Shown here: positions 1-14,900 of the stretch, one piece after another | Numbering within the stretch: the first letter of the stretch is position 1 | Layout of the letters: each line of letters opens with the position of its first letter | Origin: Panulirus ornatus | Lineage: Eukaryota; Arthropoda; Malacostraca; Decapoda; Palinuridae | DNA length: 64,000 nucleotides | Direction: 5' to 3' | NCBI RefSeq assembly: GCF_036320965.1 | Contig: NC_092289.1 | Coordinates: 21,796,778 to 21,860,777, forward strand | Translations under genes and position numbers: made by a program | The notes under the pieces: model-generated | The model's database searches: none | What the model saw: the letters and a program-made list of their open reading frames with translations, nothing else | Told to the model about the DNA's origin: nothing

Positions 1-686
1 GTGGAAATAGTGGTAGATATTAAAGTTAAAAGATATGATGGTGTAGAGACAAAGGAGTCTAGAACAGCTAGGTTTAATTTCAGAGAAGAAAAAGATCAAA
101 TTAGAAGTGGGTAGATGGTGTTTTAGAGTGGGAAGGTTAGATGTAAGACTGCTGATGATGCAGAAATGAACAGAGAACGAGCCTAGTCTGGGAGCTGAGA
201 TTAGGAGAATGGAGTTGGTTTCATTTTTCTGATGTCAGTCAAAGGAGGCCCTAGGAACCATCCAACTTTCCTTGACTAGTGGCGCTATTCCAATTCAGCT
301 GCATGTACCCAGATGAAAAACATGCAGATGCAGGATAAAGTTGGATGATTGTCAACTACTGGCATACTTTTGTCCATGCAATGGACAGAAAGGCTACAAG
401 TGTAACCAAATCAAACAGGAGAGTAAATATCAATAATCCAACATGCACAGGTTGTGTTGTTTGAGATAGTCATACTGTGCAGGATTAAGTAAATACATCA
501 CTATCAACAATACCTATATTAAAAATAATCATTACATACAGGTAATTAGCATACAAAAGATACTACCAAAATTATCTACCAGATAACATCCCTTGAGCAC
601 CATTACTGCATGCTGTCTCAACTGAGTAAACTACATATCTTCTCTATTTCTTTATACAATAATTAGATTCATATCATTCACTTACA

Positions 687-692
687 TTTATT
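687..692 (-). promoter_or_regulatory. Candidate poly(A) signal of RETSAT
   Basis: AATAAA on the minus strand, about 65 bases after the stop codon and followed by AT-rich sequence. It is the nearest canonical signal and implies a short 3' UTR. Another site further down cannot be excluded. Confidence 0.55.
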
Positions 693-756
693 AATTTCTG
701 CTTTGTGAGAATTGTGTATATGTTTCCAAATTACTTTTTGTTATGATTAACTAATT

Positions 757-917
757 TTACTCTATCTTAGCCTTAACCTCAGCCTTTATAGCCTTATGAA
801 GATTAGTTAAGTCTTTCAGGATGTTCCGCTCCAGGATGGTCCAAGCACTCATTAGCCCTCCCCAAAGAGCTCCTGAAAATCCACATGAACAGACATCTTG
901 GCCTGTCAAGTAAAGCC
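757..917 (-). CDS. RETSAT: RETSAT coding exon 13 (residues 565-617 and stop)
   Basis: It encodes [20 protein letters not shown], the C-terminal FAD-domain signature of RetSat, then an amphipathic tail ending VKAKIE and a TAA stop at 759-757. The last five residues, KAKIE, fit a KxKxx dilysine-type ER retrieval signal. Acceptor ...tttacAG at 919-918. Confidence 0.95.
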
Positions 918-2902
918 CTGTAAATAAAAGTTCAAATATTAGTGAAAAAGATACTCATGTCTCCTATCAGTTCACATCTAACTGTCTGTGATAATCTGTT
1001 AAGTATGAAAGTTCGATGCTATACTAGAACAAAGGTAATCAGAAGCAGTTGCATCATTGACTGCAACAAAAGACAACATAGTGCATTAAATCTTTGTCTA
1101 AAAAGTTCATAACATTGTGAAACATGATAAACTATCTTATCTACATCTATGTATCTATCTATTTCCATTTCCATGTGGTGAATTCAGAACAAACCGCAGC
1201 TGAAATCACTCATGCACATTCTCAATGCATATCAAGTGTGTTATAAGTAAAATAGGGACTTCATACTCATACAATATCTTCATAACTTCTAATTCCGACA
1301 ACAAAGTCGATTCATCAACCAAGTTCTTAATTCACACCACCACCTTATATGAAATGCTTCCACTGTATTTGATCTCCATACTTATAAGTTTTCTATATAC
1401 TTTTTCACTTTGCACACAAAGGTGTTCATCAAATGAGAACAATATCTCCATTCACACCACCACCTTAAATGAATTACTTCCACTGTATTTGATCCAAAGT
1501 CATTCCTCTAGCATCTAAGAAATATCCACACCCCTGATCAGGTCTGTAACTGAGTCTATCCATCTCTTCTGCTGTTTATTTTCCTCCTTATACACATAAT
1601 TTTCTTAAATCTTTATTTCACAATGCTGTAACTGTCTTTCCAGAACCTATATACACACTGACAGTCAACTCTATGGCACCCTCTAATAATGCATTCCATA
1701 ACTATTCATAAACTTGAAGTCTTCTGATGCTTATCAATGTCCTTATGGAAGTAACCCTCTTTATTTTATTCATCTAAAACAATATTAAAGGCAAAATTTT
1801 ACTATTGAGATATGAGACCACCATATGGTTTTCTTAAGGCTGCATTCCTCACTCAGTGCATTTGAAAAGTTACCCATGAGGCTTCATCAAATATTACTGC
1901 TCTTCACAAAGATAATTTAAAAAGCTTATTAGACATTATCAAATGCTTTTAAAAACTTCATGATCAATGGTGAATGAAAGAATAGATGTCAGACTGCTCA
2001 ATAGGTCAAAAGTGAGACAAAGATCTAGAAGTCAATCTTGACATGGTGACAAACTATGGAAGGTTAAGTTGCAAAAGCAGCCTGAGAGAGTGTTTTGAAC
2101 TGATTTTGCTCCTAACTGAAGAGTTTCAGCAAAAGTCTCCTAGGGCAGTGACTCTGGGAGTCTGACTTCCATGTAAATGCTGCTGAGGAGCTGAATTTGA
2201 TATAACAGTGACAAAATGTATCTACAGATCTGACACTTGCCAAGTAACACTTGGCTGCAGGTAAAGTAACATTTGTAGAAAAACATACTGAAGCTCTTCT
2301 GAATATATGACAAATGGCAAATGAAGGTATGTAAAAGCTGATGTACATATACAAATGAAGCTGATCAACTGGGTAAAAAATGTAACTATTTCACATGATA
2401 AATTAAGAGTATGGGGAGACATTTCACACGGCAAGTTAGAGTACATTCTTTTACAAGGTAAATGAAAAAAAAATGACTGACAAAGCAAGTGTACATAGTG
2501 TCACCAAGCCGTTGAATATGGCCAAAAAGAACACAGTTGATGAAGACCATCATTTACAGACAAACCTGTTCTTAATGCCGATATCAACTGACAAGTGAAC
2601 ATAGTTGATGAAGTCCATCATGTACAGACAAACCTGTTCTTAATGCAGATATCAGCTTGATGTATATATTCTTAACTTGTTTCATACATATTTGCCATTT
2701 CCTGTGTTAGCAAGGTAGTGTTAAGAACAGAGGACTGAGCCTTAGAGGAATATCCTCGCTTGGCCCCCTTCTCTGTTCCTTCATTTGGAAAAATTAAAAT
2801 GGGAGGGGAGGATTTCCAGCCCCCTGCTCCCTCCCCTTTTAATCACCTTCTACAACACGCAGGGAATACATGGGAAGTATTCTTTCTCCCCTATCCCAGG
2901 GG

Positions 2903-2969
<67 letters not shown>

Positions 2970-5900
2970 TATTCATATATATATTTATTCATTTATTATA
3001 ATTTGTTGCTGTCTCCCGCGTTAGTGAGGTAGAGCAAGGAAACAGACGAAAGAATGGCCCAACCCACCAACATACACATGTATATATATGCACGTCCACA
3101 CATGCACAAGTACATACCTATACATCTCAATGTATACATATATATACACACACAGACATATATATACACATCTTAATTCATACTATCTGCCCTTATTCAT
3201 TCCTGCTGCCACCCCGCCACACATGAAATAACAACCTCCTTCCCCCGCATGTGTGTGAGGTAGTGCTAGGAAAAGACAACAAAGGCCACATTCGTTCACA
3301 CTCAGTCTCTAGCTGTCATGTATAATGCACCGAAACCACAGCTCCCTTTCCACATTTCCATGGTTTACCCCAGACGCTTCACATGCTCTGGTTCAATCCA
3401 TTGACAGCACGTCAACCCCGGTATACTACATCGTTCCACTTCACCATATATACATCGAAGAGACAAAGCTAGGATGCTTCGTCTCTTCGATGTATATCAA
3501 TTGACTGTTATATTTCTCTCTTGTGTCTCCCCGTGATCATGTGATTATTACATGAAAGTGCACTTGGGAACTTTTCGTGTTTCATTTTCCCCAAGGACTC
3601 ACAGGAATATCTTGATCACGCGCAAAATTGTAATCCTTTCCAATATATATATATATATATATTTTTTTTCATACTATTCGCCATTTCCCACGATAGTGAG
3701 GTAGCGTTAAGAACAGAGGACTGGGCATTGAGGGAATATCTTCTCCTGGCCCCCTTCTCTGTTCCTTCTTTTGGAAAATTATATATCATAATCTCATTAC
3801 AGATTTGGCTTTAGATACTGGATTTTAAAGTTTTTTTTTTTCATACTATTCGCTATTTCTTGTGATAACGAGGTAGTGTTAAGAACAGAAGACTGGGCCT
3901 TTGAGGGAATATCCTCACCTGGCCCTCTTCTCTGTTCCTTCTTTTGGAGAATAAAAAAAAAAAAAAAAAAAAAAAGGACAATGCTATATTCAAAAACTAC
4001 ATATATATCATGATTAACATGAAATACAAAAAGTAGTAATAAATATTTCCATAAAGAACAATCTTATATCACATACAATTTATGGAACATGTTCTTCCTG
4101 AATCACAGAAAAACTATTAGTATCCCTTTTCAGTCACATAACATTGAAAAAGAAATTCCTTTTCCCTGAAATATATTTGTCTTTGTGCTTACCAGGTATA
4201 TCAGTCTGTGGCCTGAGTACAGCATTATTCCAAAGAGAGAACCTTTCGGTAGTATGATCCAAACCATAGATCTCACCACGAGGTGCAGCAATGTAGTGAC
4301 GATTGGAAAGTGGAGTTCCAATATTTACATAGTCGATGTGATCCTAAAACAAAACAATCCTTGTAGATTACATAAGAAGTAATGTCAGGGTTATTATCTC
4401 ATTACTCACAACTTCTTTCTTAAAAAATAAACAGCTACTTACCTCATCCAATTCCTCTTTCAACTTTTACGTACATCTATTCTTTCCACAGTAATCCAAC
4501 TTTATAGCTACTGTGGCAATTCCCAATCAACCCACTTAACAATGCCATACATTTGCTTATCCTTCCTCACCCTTTTCATCCACCTAGAAAAGTTCTTCAT
4601 TTTAAATGACAGTACATTAAAACAAAATTCCTTGCAAACAACTTTCATTAGCATGTGCAGACATCCAAGATATTTTCAGTCAATGCATCTAAATTTTGAC
4701 TTTCCTTTCAATCATTCTGATCGTAAACATTAAGTGCATTTCAATTTTCTATTTCATTCCAAAAGAATCAAAATTGTGATAATTGTGATATTCAAATTTG
4801 CATTAAAAAATTTGCGCATATCTCTATCATACCTTTTTTTAAGATTTTGCAGTCAAATCTTCATAATTCACGGCTGAGTGGTATGAATATAAAGCTCAGC
4901 ATGCTTGGTGGGCAAATTCCTGTTTCTACCTAAGTATGAGGGGTTTCTATGGTCAAGTAGATGATACGCTTATGCCCACTAAATTTCTATGGTCGAGTAG
5001 ATAATATGCATATGCCCACTAAATTTATGTTATTGCAGGAATGCACCATCTTCAAATTTAATTAGAGGTGCAAAAAGGCAAACTGCACAAGTATATCTTG
5101 AGTACCAATGCAGTTAACTGTAAACCTTCCATCATGTTAATTGGATAACTAACACTCTAATGTCTCTAATGCAAATAGCATAACAGCAGGAGCAATGGAA
5201 CCATGATTGGATGTTGAAAGATCTGGTGGAAGAGGGGACACAGGACACCATCCTGGCTACAATAACCTCCGCTTTACAATTACACAAATGAAAGTATCAC
5301 TGCTAGTGGAACAGTAACCTTCCCAAGGAAAGTCAGTAAAAAAGAAAGAAAGAAAAAAAAAAAAAGGCAGCAATGATTGTTAAGCTTTCCCAAAGTTTTG
5401 AAAAAAAGAGGGGGGGCGGGTTGAGTTTATAAGGGTTGGAATGATCAATTAGAAGTGATAGAAATAAGAATGTGTTCCAACAGGGAACAGAAATTGTACA
5501 TGAATAGAGAAGATTCATATGTAATGAGAGAGATCAAGCATGTTGTATGAGTGGGTGTGACAATCAGGAACTGTTGGGCACTGAATGAATTGATTCAGAT
5601 TATTAAAAAGGGAAAAAGAAATGGCTTCAACTCCACTGGAATCATCCTGAATAGAGCCTTAACAATTACTGTGGTTTATAATGAAATCTCCCACATGGTG
5701 GATATCAGCATGTGAATGTGAAGATAGCAGTGCTTTGAGGCAAGAGTTGTACCTTATTGTGGGAATTGGGATAAATACGGATCATAGAAGCAAAGCCATA
5801 GAGGGTGGAGAGATTTTGAACCATATGGTCTCAAAGCTGAGAGGATAAGATCCATGAGGTGTGTGGTAAGTGTTTTTGTGCTACATATGCATAAATATAG

Positions 5901-8900
5901 TTGATGATTTAATCAAAAATAATCATCAATAGCATATTCTATGAAAATAAAATATATCACATCAACATTCCTGTACATTTTATACATATATATGTTACAG
6001 ACAGAATGATAATTATTAATCTTCTTATATTATATACCTCAGAAAAATAACAGCAGTATTTGCATGAAAATATCTAAAAAAAAAAGGTGAACACCAAGAA
6101 GAGGAAAACTGAAAACTCCATTATATCAATATAATGCATTTCAACTAGGGAAATCAGAAACAAAGACCTATACAATGACAAAATATCATGGATGGGAATG
6201 AAAAATTGTAAAACTGACGGAGGGTTCATGTAGATAGAAATGTAGCCTCAGCTGAAGATACAGGATGGAGCTGGCTAAAAAATTTTATTCAGATTATTAA
6301 AAAAGGAAAAAGACATGGCTTCAACTCAACTGGAATCATCCTCAATAGAGCCTTAACAATTACTGTGGTTTATAATGAAATCTCCCACATGGTGGATATC
6401 AGCATGTGAATGTGAAGATAGCAGTGCTTTGAGGCAAGAGTTGTATCTTATTGTGGGAAGTGGGATAAATACGAATCACAGAAGCAAAGCCATAGAGGGT
6501 GGAGAGATTTTGAACCATATGGTCTCAAAGCTGGGAGGATAAGATCCATGAGGCGTGTGGTAAGTGTTTTTGTGCTACATATGCATAAATATAGTTGATG
6601 ATTTAATCAAAAATAATCATCAATAGCATATTCTATGAAAATGAAGATACAGGATGGAGCTGGCTAAAAAATTTTAAGTATGTATAGTATGGTCCCTGGA
6701 ATATATGATGAAAATAAATCTGGAAAATCATATCAAAAGGCAAGGCTGTAGACTTCTGCATATCAAGCAAACAACCATAAAATGTATCAAATTACTTGTT
6801 GCTTGTTCTACTTCACCTTGCATTTCAGCAAAATTAGAATAATCAGAATACTTTTGAAAAAAAAAAAAAAAGGCAGCAATGATTGTTAAGCTTTCCCAAA
6901 GTTTTGAAAAAAAGAGGGGGGGCGGGTTGAGTTTATAAGGGTTGGAATGATCAATTAGAAGTGATAGAAATAAGAATGTGTTCCAACAGGGAACAGAAAT
7001 TGTACATGAATAGAGAAGATTCATATGTAATGAGAGAGATCAAGCATGTTGTATGAGTGGGTGTGACAATCAGGAACTGTTGGGCACTGAATGAATTGAT
7101 TCAGATTATTAAAAAGGGAAAAAGAAATGGCTTCAACTCCACTGGAATCATCCTGAATAGAGCCTTAACAATTACTGTGGTTTATAATGAAATCTCCCAC
7201 ATGGTGGATATCAGCATGTGAATGTGAAGATAGCAGTGCTTTGAGGCAAGAGTTGTATCCTTATTGTGGGAATTGGGATAAATACGATCATAGAAGCAAA
7301 GCCATAGAGGGTGGAGAGATTTTGAACCATATGGTCTCAAAGCTGGGAGGATAAGATCCATGAGGCGTGTGGTAAGTGTTTTTGTGCTACATATGCATAA
7401 ATATAGTTGATGATTTAATCAAAAATAATCATCAATAGCATATTCTATGAAAATAAAATATATCACATCAACATTCCTGTACATTTTATACATATATATG
7501 TTACAGACAGAATGATAATTATTAATCTTCTTATATTATATACCTCAGAAAAATAACAGCAGTATTTGCATGAAAATATCTAAAAAAAAAAGGTGAACAC
7601 CAAGAAAACTGAAAACTCCATTATATCAATATAATGCATTTCAACTAGGGAAATCAGAAACAAAGACCTATACAATGACAAAATATCATGGATGGGAATG
7701 AAAAATTGTAAAACTGACGGAGGGTTCATGTAGATAGAAATGTAGCCTCACTGAAGATACAGGATGGAGCTGGCTAAAAAATTTTAAGTATGTATAGTAT
7801 GGTCCCTGGAATATATGATGAAAATAAATCTGGAAAATCATATCAAAAGGCAAGGCTGTAGACTTCTGCATATCAAGCAAACAACCATAAAATGTATCAA
7901 ATTACTTGTTGCTTGTTCTACTACACCTTGCATTTCAGCAAAATTAGAATAATCAGAATACTTTTGAAAAAAAAAAAGACAAAAGGAATGGTGAGATAAA
8001 ACATCACCATGTAAAGCCCACATCAACATAAAAAGCGTACTACAGCCTCTTGTATATGAATATAACATAACTTACTTTGATTGATGGGAATAGCTGACAG
8101 GCTTGCTCAACAGCTTTGTGGCCAAATATCTTCTTGATAGATTCATATTCATCTCCACGTTTCATGACACGCTTATTTTCCCACTCCTCCATCCAGCTGT
8201 ATGGCATGAGTGTGACAATTGCCATTGTTGTTTTACCTATTACAATATGCAGGAATTCATCTAATTAGGCATGAGTCAAATATCTACTTAAAGCCCAAAT
8301 TCAAAACCAACAAGTGTTTATTATACTAAATCTTTTACCAATATCTACTTCTTAATCTAGGATACGATATAAACCCATCTTAGAGCAAGAAACCCCAATT
8401 GCCCTTTATCCACGTAAATCTCCTTATAAGTCCATCAAAGCTATGTGGTTGACATTGGCAAGACAGGCAGACACATGAAAAAAAATGTACCATAGTCATA
8501 TTTTAAATATAAAAAAAATCAACTATATTGAATCTTGAAGGCTGATTTGACAAAACTACTCAACAATACTACTATAACCACTTGTTAAAGTTGTAACCCA
8601 AAACCCTATCCATGATGTTATGCCTCACATTTCCCCACTCTGCTGCTTACATTGACAGTCTGGGACCCTTAACTGTTGCCATAAGGCGAACCAAGCTTTT
8701 CTGTGAAAAGTAGGCTGGGTGCCTGAGGGGTGAAGGGCATATCAGAATAACAGACCCTATATTTACCAGCTGCAGTGAAAGGGTTAATGAACCAGAACAA
8801 ATATTCAACATTAACAATGAAGGAGCATTCATGACGGCACAGGAAACAGTTAGGCAAGTAGATATGAGATATGGAAAGTTTCAGAATGGGTGCCATCTGA

Positions 8901-11900
8901 TAAGGGTTCAGATGTTTGGAATTTTGCTGTGTAACCAGCAGCAACTGAAGACATATGAAAGGGCTTGAAATGCACCTGGGGTATTACATATCATATGGAA
9001 ATCTGATATGTTAATGGGGCCTGCTGCATGATCATTTCATTTATGTAACAGCTATTAAACACCACACTATTCTATACACCAACCAAATTTACATACATAC
9101 CAACCTACAGACTACACAACTCCCTATAAACTGGCATCATGTTCATTTAGTAGCCTAAGAAATATACTTCATACTGCCAAGTAAACCAGTCCAGTTTGCT
9201 TCTACACTGCCCTCCTCTTCAGCTGGATAGTTAATGTTTATCTTACCATTAACACTGCAACATCATTCACTATGGATGCTCTGTATCTGCTGTGATGACT
9301 GTTTGTGTTTGGAAACTTGAATGTTATACATGCAAACATATTCGCAAGCATGCATGAACTCTCAGATGCAGTGAACACAAACACACACACAGGACACAAA
9401 GTGCAAAACTCTCTCCCTCTACTATACAGATAAGTAATTACACCCTGAATTTCAACCCTTTCACTGTAGCAGACCTAAAACCTAACATCCCTACCTTTTG
9501 GAATACACAAAAAAAAAAAAAAGCAACAGTGAACAGAGTACTTTCCCCTGGTTAAGTAAGTGTATAGCTCATTAGGAAGCAATTGTCCGAACAGCTACTA
9601 TGCAGCTGAATAACATGAATATTGACACTTGGACAGTACTGCCACATAAAAGAGCATATAAATACATTATTCATCATCTGAGTTTTTCTTGCTCCCACAA
9701 CACCAATACAATAGTATTCATCACTTGTTTATGTTAGCACAGCAAATCTTATCGTGATATATTCTGGATGAACATATGTCGTTCATGGTGTTCATTCCAG
9801 CAGAGCCATAATCAATTTGTATGGGATTCTACTCCACAGTAAAGAAATGTATATGAATGCTTTGCAGAAATAAATAGCAGAAGGTCAAACCAACAGTAAC
9901 CATATACACTAAGATGAAACACTTCATGCATGAATTTTAAAACACAGCATTCAAATGTATACCAAACAAGAGTAAATAAAAAAAATCATCAGCCACAGTT
10001 AAAGGGTTAAGATATTGTATCTAGTGGCAGGAATATAGGCTAGTCTGCTTCATTGGATAAAAGATCACCTTAGTGCATGAGAACAAAGGAGAGACACTTT
10101 GGAAGCATTCTCCAGATGGGTTGGTATGCAGCAGTGGTAGCACTGCTTTTCATGGTCTTTGGTATGCAGCAGGGATCAATCTTGGGAGCACTGTTCTTCA
10201 TGGTCTACGTAAATGACTTACCTAATGGATTGACCTCTTACCTGAACATATATGTAGATGAGGCCACGGTCACAAGTAAACAGAGAACAGGAAGTTTGTT
10301 AGAAAGAAATCAAATTTTTCTTTAGGGTATGGGTGGTCAGTGGTTGGAATAAAGTAAGTGATGCCACTGTAAATGATGGTAGTATACAAATGTTTAAAAA
10401 GCTACTTGACGGCAAAGAAAGTTTACGATGCATTCCTATGAATGTTGGACACTCTACCTATACTAAACCCATAGGTATTACAAATTGGTAATTACAGACT
10501 CACATAAACAGACAACATATTCAACAAAAACATGATTATGCAAATCTGTAAACCAATTCATGGAGCTGGGAAACATTTTCATATTAAAAACCTTAACTAG
10601 AGCACAGGATACCACATCCTCACTGGAACAACTTTGTAGATACTGGATATACATTAGCCAGGTGGGAGGAGGTTTGGTGGTACAACATCACAGCCATGTG
10701 TGTAGGATGACTATGACATCCATCAATTACAGCATTGTTCTTTTGCAGATTTTTCAGAACCCTTCAGAACACATTAGAGTTACATCTTATGTGTTTCAAG
10801 CAGGCCTGTGGCATAATATACTGAGTGTCACCTATTGACTTGTGAGAATTTTATGAAAGGTGAGGATAAGTAAGGAGTTTATTTAAAAATATCAGGTAAC
10901 AGTTCTTCCTAGGTAGAAACTTAAACTAAGAACTTTTAACATTCAATGATTCATACTAAATTTTCTACATACCAGGGAATTTCTTCTGCCATTGAGGATC
11001 TTTGGTTGAAGGAAAGGAGATGAACAAAAGTGGAATATCAACATCTAGAGCCTCTTCTCGGCTTAGCTTTAAATAATCCAAAGTCAGCTGTAATGAACAG
11101 AGTAAAACAATACAATAACAAAGTAACAAGCAGATGTAATGAAATGTTAGGTCTACATAATCAATGAATGACAAAAACTAAGAATGGCCTTTCAGAAAAT
11201 TCTGCATTGACTGGCAATGATACTTAATAAAGTAAAAGTCCTGAGGGCCATGGAGGCTGGATTTGCATGTGTGTTCTGAACAACTTTGCAGCAAGCCAAA
11301 AGTGAACCTTTCTTCATAAAATTAGCAAAATGACATGAGTAAATAACATGCCTCAGTCACGACCATCTCAGGTGAAAGAGAAAATTTATAAAGTAAGATA
11401 GCAGAAATTAATCTGGGCTCTACTAGTATTTGACTCAAAATCTAGATTTCAATATATATTTCACTACCACCATATTATTTTACTGAAATAGTACTTTCAT
11501 CTTGATAAATTTCAGTACATACATAAAAACAAAACATTGCAACAGAAAAATATAATTACCTTATCAATGTCATTTCCAGTATAAACCCATGCATTTTGCT
11601 TATGTAAAATATCAAGTTCTTCAGCATCACAATTGATTCCCACAAAGACGGACAAAGCACCAGGACCATGATTTGCTGTCTGCACCAATGGCCAAAGACA
11701 AGATGAGGAGGCCACATCAAGAGGTAGAAGCCGCTCATATGTATTGTACACACCTAGCATAGAATAATAAACAAGTGCATCTGCCAAAATCTTTTCTCTA
11801 GATGTGGAAAAACATCAAGCATCAATTGTTTTGCAATGAGCACAAAATTCTTTTCCATCTTTTGCCAATCTTTGTTTTATAGTACCCTATGAAGTGTATG

Positions 11901-14900
11901 CATAGGTGAATAAACTATGACTTCAATAATAGTGTATATCCATAAATGTTTATGACGAACTTTAGAGAGCAATGTTTAAGTACATGGGGATTGAGGAAAT
12001 ATTTTTCCTGACCATATGTACATATCATGTATATGTATATGTACATATTTTCATTTTTCATATTTGATCACCATTTCCCCCTTTAGTGAGATAGCAATAG
12101 GAACAGAGGAAGAAAGGCCACATCTAATCACATCCTTTCTCTAGCTGTCATGTGTAATGCACTAAACCCAAAGGCAAAATGAAAGTGAGATGGCTGGTGG
12201 CTGGCAGTGGTTGATGACGGTTGCCTTCATATGCACTTAATTCGTATATATATGGAAATGATTTGGTAAACAGAGAAGAGGTAGTAAAAGCTTTGTGGAA
12301 GATGAAAGCCGACAAGGTAGCAGGTTTGGATGGTATTGCAGTGGAATTTATTAAAAAAGGGGGTGACTCTACTGTTGACTGGTTGGTAAGGTTATCTAAT
12401 GTAAGCATGACTCATGCTGAGGTGCCTGAGGATTGGTGGAATGCTTGCATAGTGCCATTGTACAAAGTCAAAGGGGATAAAAGTGAGTGCTCAAATTACA
12501 GAGGTATAAGTTTGTTGAGTATTCCTGGGAAATTATATGGGAGGGTATTGACTGAGAGGGTGAAGGCATGTACAGAGCATCAGACTGGGGAAGAGCAGTG
12601 TGATTTCAGAAGTGGTTGAGGATGTGTGGATCAGGTATTTGCTTTGAAGAATGTATGTGAAAAATACTTAGAAAAGCAAACGGATTTGTATGTAGCATTA
12701 ATGGATCTGGAGAAGGCATATAATAGAGTTGATAGAGATGCTCTGTGGAGGGTATTAAGAATATATGGTGTGGGAGGCAAGTTGTTAGAAGCAGTGAAAA
12801 GTTTTTATCGAGGATGTAAGGCATGTGTACGAGTAGGAAGAGAGGAAAGTGATTGGTTCTCAGTGAATGTTGGTTTGTGGTAGGGGTGCGTGATGTCTCC
12901 ATAGTTGTTTAATTTGTTTATGGATGGGGTTGTTAGGGAGGTGAATGCAAGAGTTTTGGAAAGAGGGGCAAGTATGCAGTCTGTTGTGGATGAGAGAGCT
13001 TGGGAAGTGAGTCAGTTGTAGTTCGATGATGATACAGCGCTGGTGGCTGATTTATGTGAGAAACTGCAGAAGCTGGTGACTGAGTTTGGTAAAGTGTGTA
13101 AAAGAAGAAAGCTGAGAGTAAATGTGAATAAGAGCAAGGTACAGTAAGGTTGAGGGACAAGTCAATTGGGAGGTAAGTTTGAATGGAGAAAAACTGGAGG
13201 AAGTGTAGTGTTTTAGATATCCGTGAGTGGATTTGACAGCAAATGGAACAATGGACGTGGAAGTGAATCATACGGTTGGGAAGGGGGTGAAAGTTCTGGG
13301 AGTGTTGAAAAATGTGTGGAAGTCGAGAACGTTATCTTGGAAAGCAAAAATGGGTATGTTTGAAGGAATAGTGGTTCCAACAATGATATATGGTTGCGAG
13401 GCGTGGGCTATAGATAGAGTTGTGCGGAGGAGGGTGGATGTGTTGGAAATGAGATGTTTGAGGACAGTATGTGGTGTGAGGTGGTTTGATTGAGTAAGTA
13501 AAGAAAGGGTAAGAGAGATGTGTGGTAATAAAAAGAGTGTGGTTGAGAGAGCAGAAGAGGGTATTTTGAAATGGTTTGGTCACATGGAGAGAATGAGTGA
13601 GGAAAGATTGACAAAGAGGATATATGTGTCAGAGGTGGAGGGAACGAGGAGAAGTAGGAGACCAAATTGGAGGAGGAAAGATGGAGTGAAAAAGATTCTG
13701 AGTGATCAGGGCCTGAACATGCAGAAGAGTGAAAGGTGTGCAAGGAATAGAGTGAATTGGAACGATGTGGTATGCCAGGGTAGACGTGCTGTCAATGGAT
13801 TGAACCAGGGCATGTGAAGCGTCTGGGGTAAACCATGGAAAGTTTTATGGGCCCTGGATGTGGAAAGGGAGCTGTGGTTTTGGTGCATTATACATGACAG
13901 CTAGAGACTGAGTGTGAACGAATGTAGCCTTTGTTGTCTTTTCCTAGCGCTGCCTTGTGCACATGAGGGAGGAAGAGTTTGTCATTTCATGGCTGGCGGG
14001 GTGGTGACGGGAATGAATAAGGGCAGACAGTATGAATTATGTACAAGTGTATATATGTATATGACTTTGTGTATATATATGTATATGTTGAGATGCATAG
14101 ATATGTATATGTGCATGTGTGGACATGTATGTATATACATGTGTATGTGGGTGAGTTGGGCCATTCTTTTGTCTGCTTCCTTGTGCTACCTCGCTAATGC
14201 AGGAGACACTGACAAAGTATAATACATAAAATATAAATATATACACACAAACATGGATAGGGAGCTGTGGTTTTGGTGGATTACACATGACAGCTAAAGT
14301 CTAAGTGTGACGGATATATATATATATTCAGGATTACTCTGATATTCTGATGGATAGGTAAACTTTAAGAGCTAAATCTGGCTGGATATTTGGGCCTCTT
14401 ATCTCTACTAACCCTGTGTTTATACTGAAAACCAAAGAAAAACAATTTACGAACTGAGAATCATGAGATTTCTTGGTCCCTATATCACAAATAGTCATAA
14501 ATGATCAAGATGGATCAAATACTGCACTACGCTCAAAAAGAATTACCTATAAATCTCTTTTCACTTAGCAATTTCACGATCAAAATTGAAAAGTTTATAT
14601 GGAATACTGTACACAAAACTTTCCTTTTAACATCTTTATTTTCCATAACTGAATATCAAACCTGTGATGTGATAAGAGAATTCCAGATTGTAATTTAGAA
14701 ATCTGATGTAAAAATTTCTTGCATACACACAGGATCAGAAATCTGATGTGAATTTCTTGTACACATGGAGAACAAAACTAACCAAATGTAGAACAGATAC
14801 AGTTATTATATTAAATTCTTAAAACATACCTGCATCAGAAATAATCAGAGGAGCAGCAACATTGATCAGTTCATTTCCTTTTTTCACCTGCACAGCACAT

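Noticed and set aside
5333..7024. Repeated ORF beginning [14 protein letters not shown] in two places
   Set aside because: It is the same intronic duplication read twice on the minus strand. No homology or start context suggests a gene.
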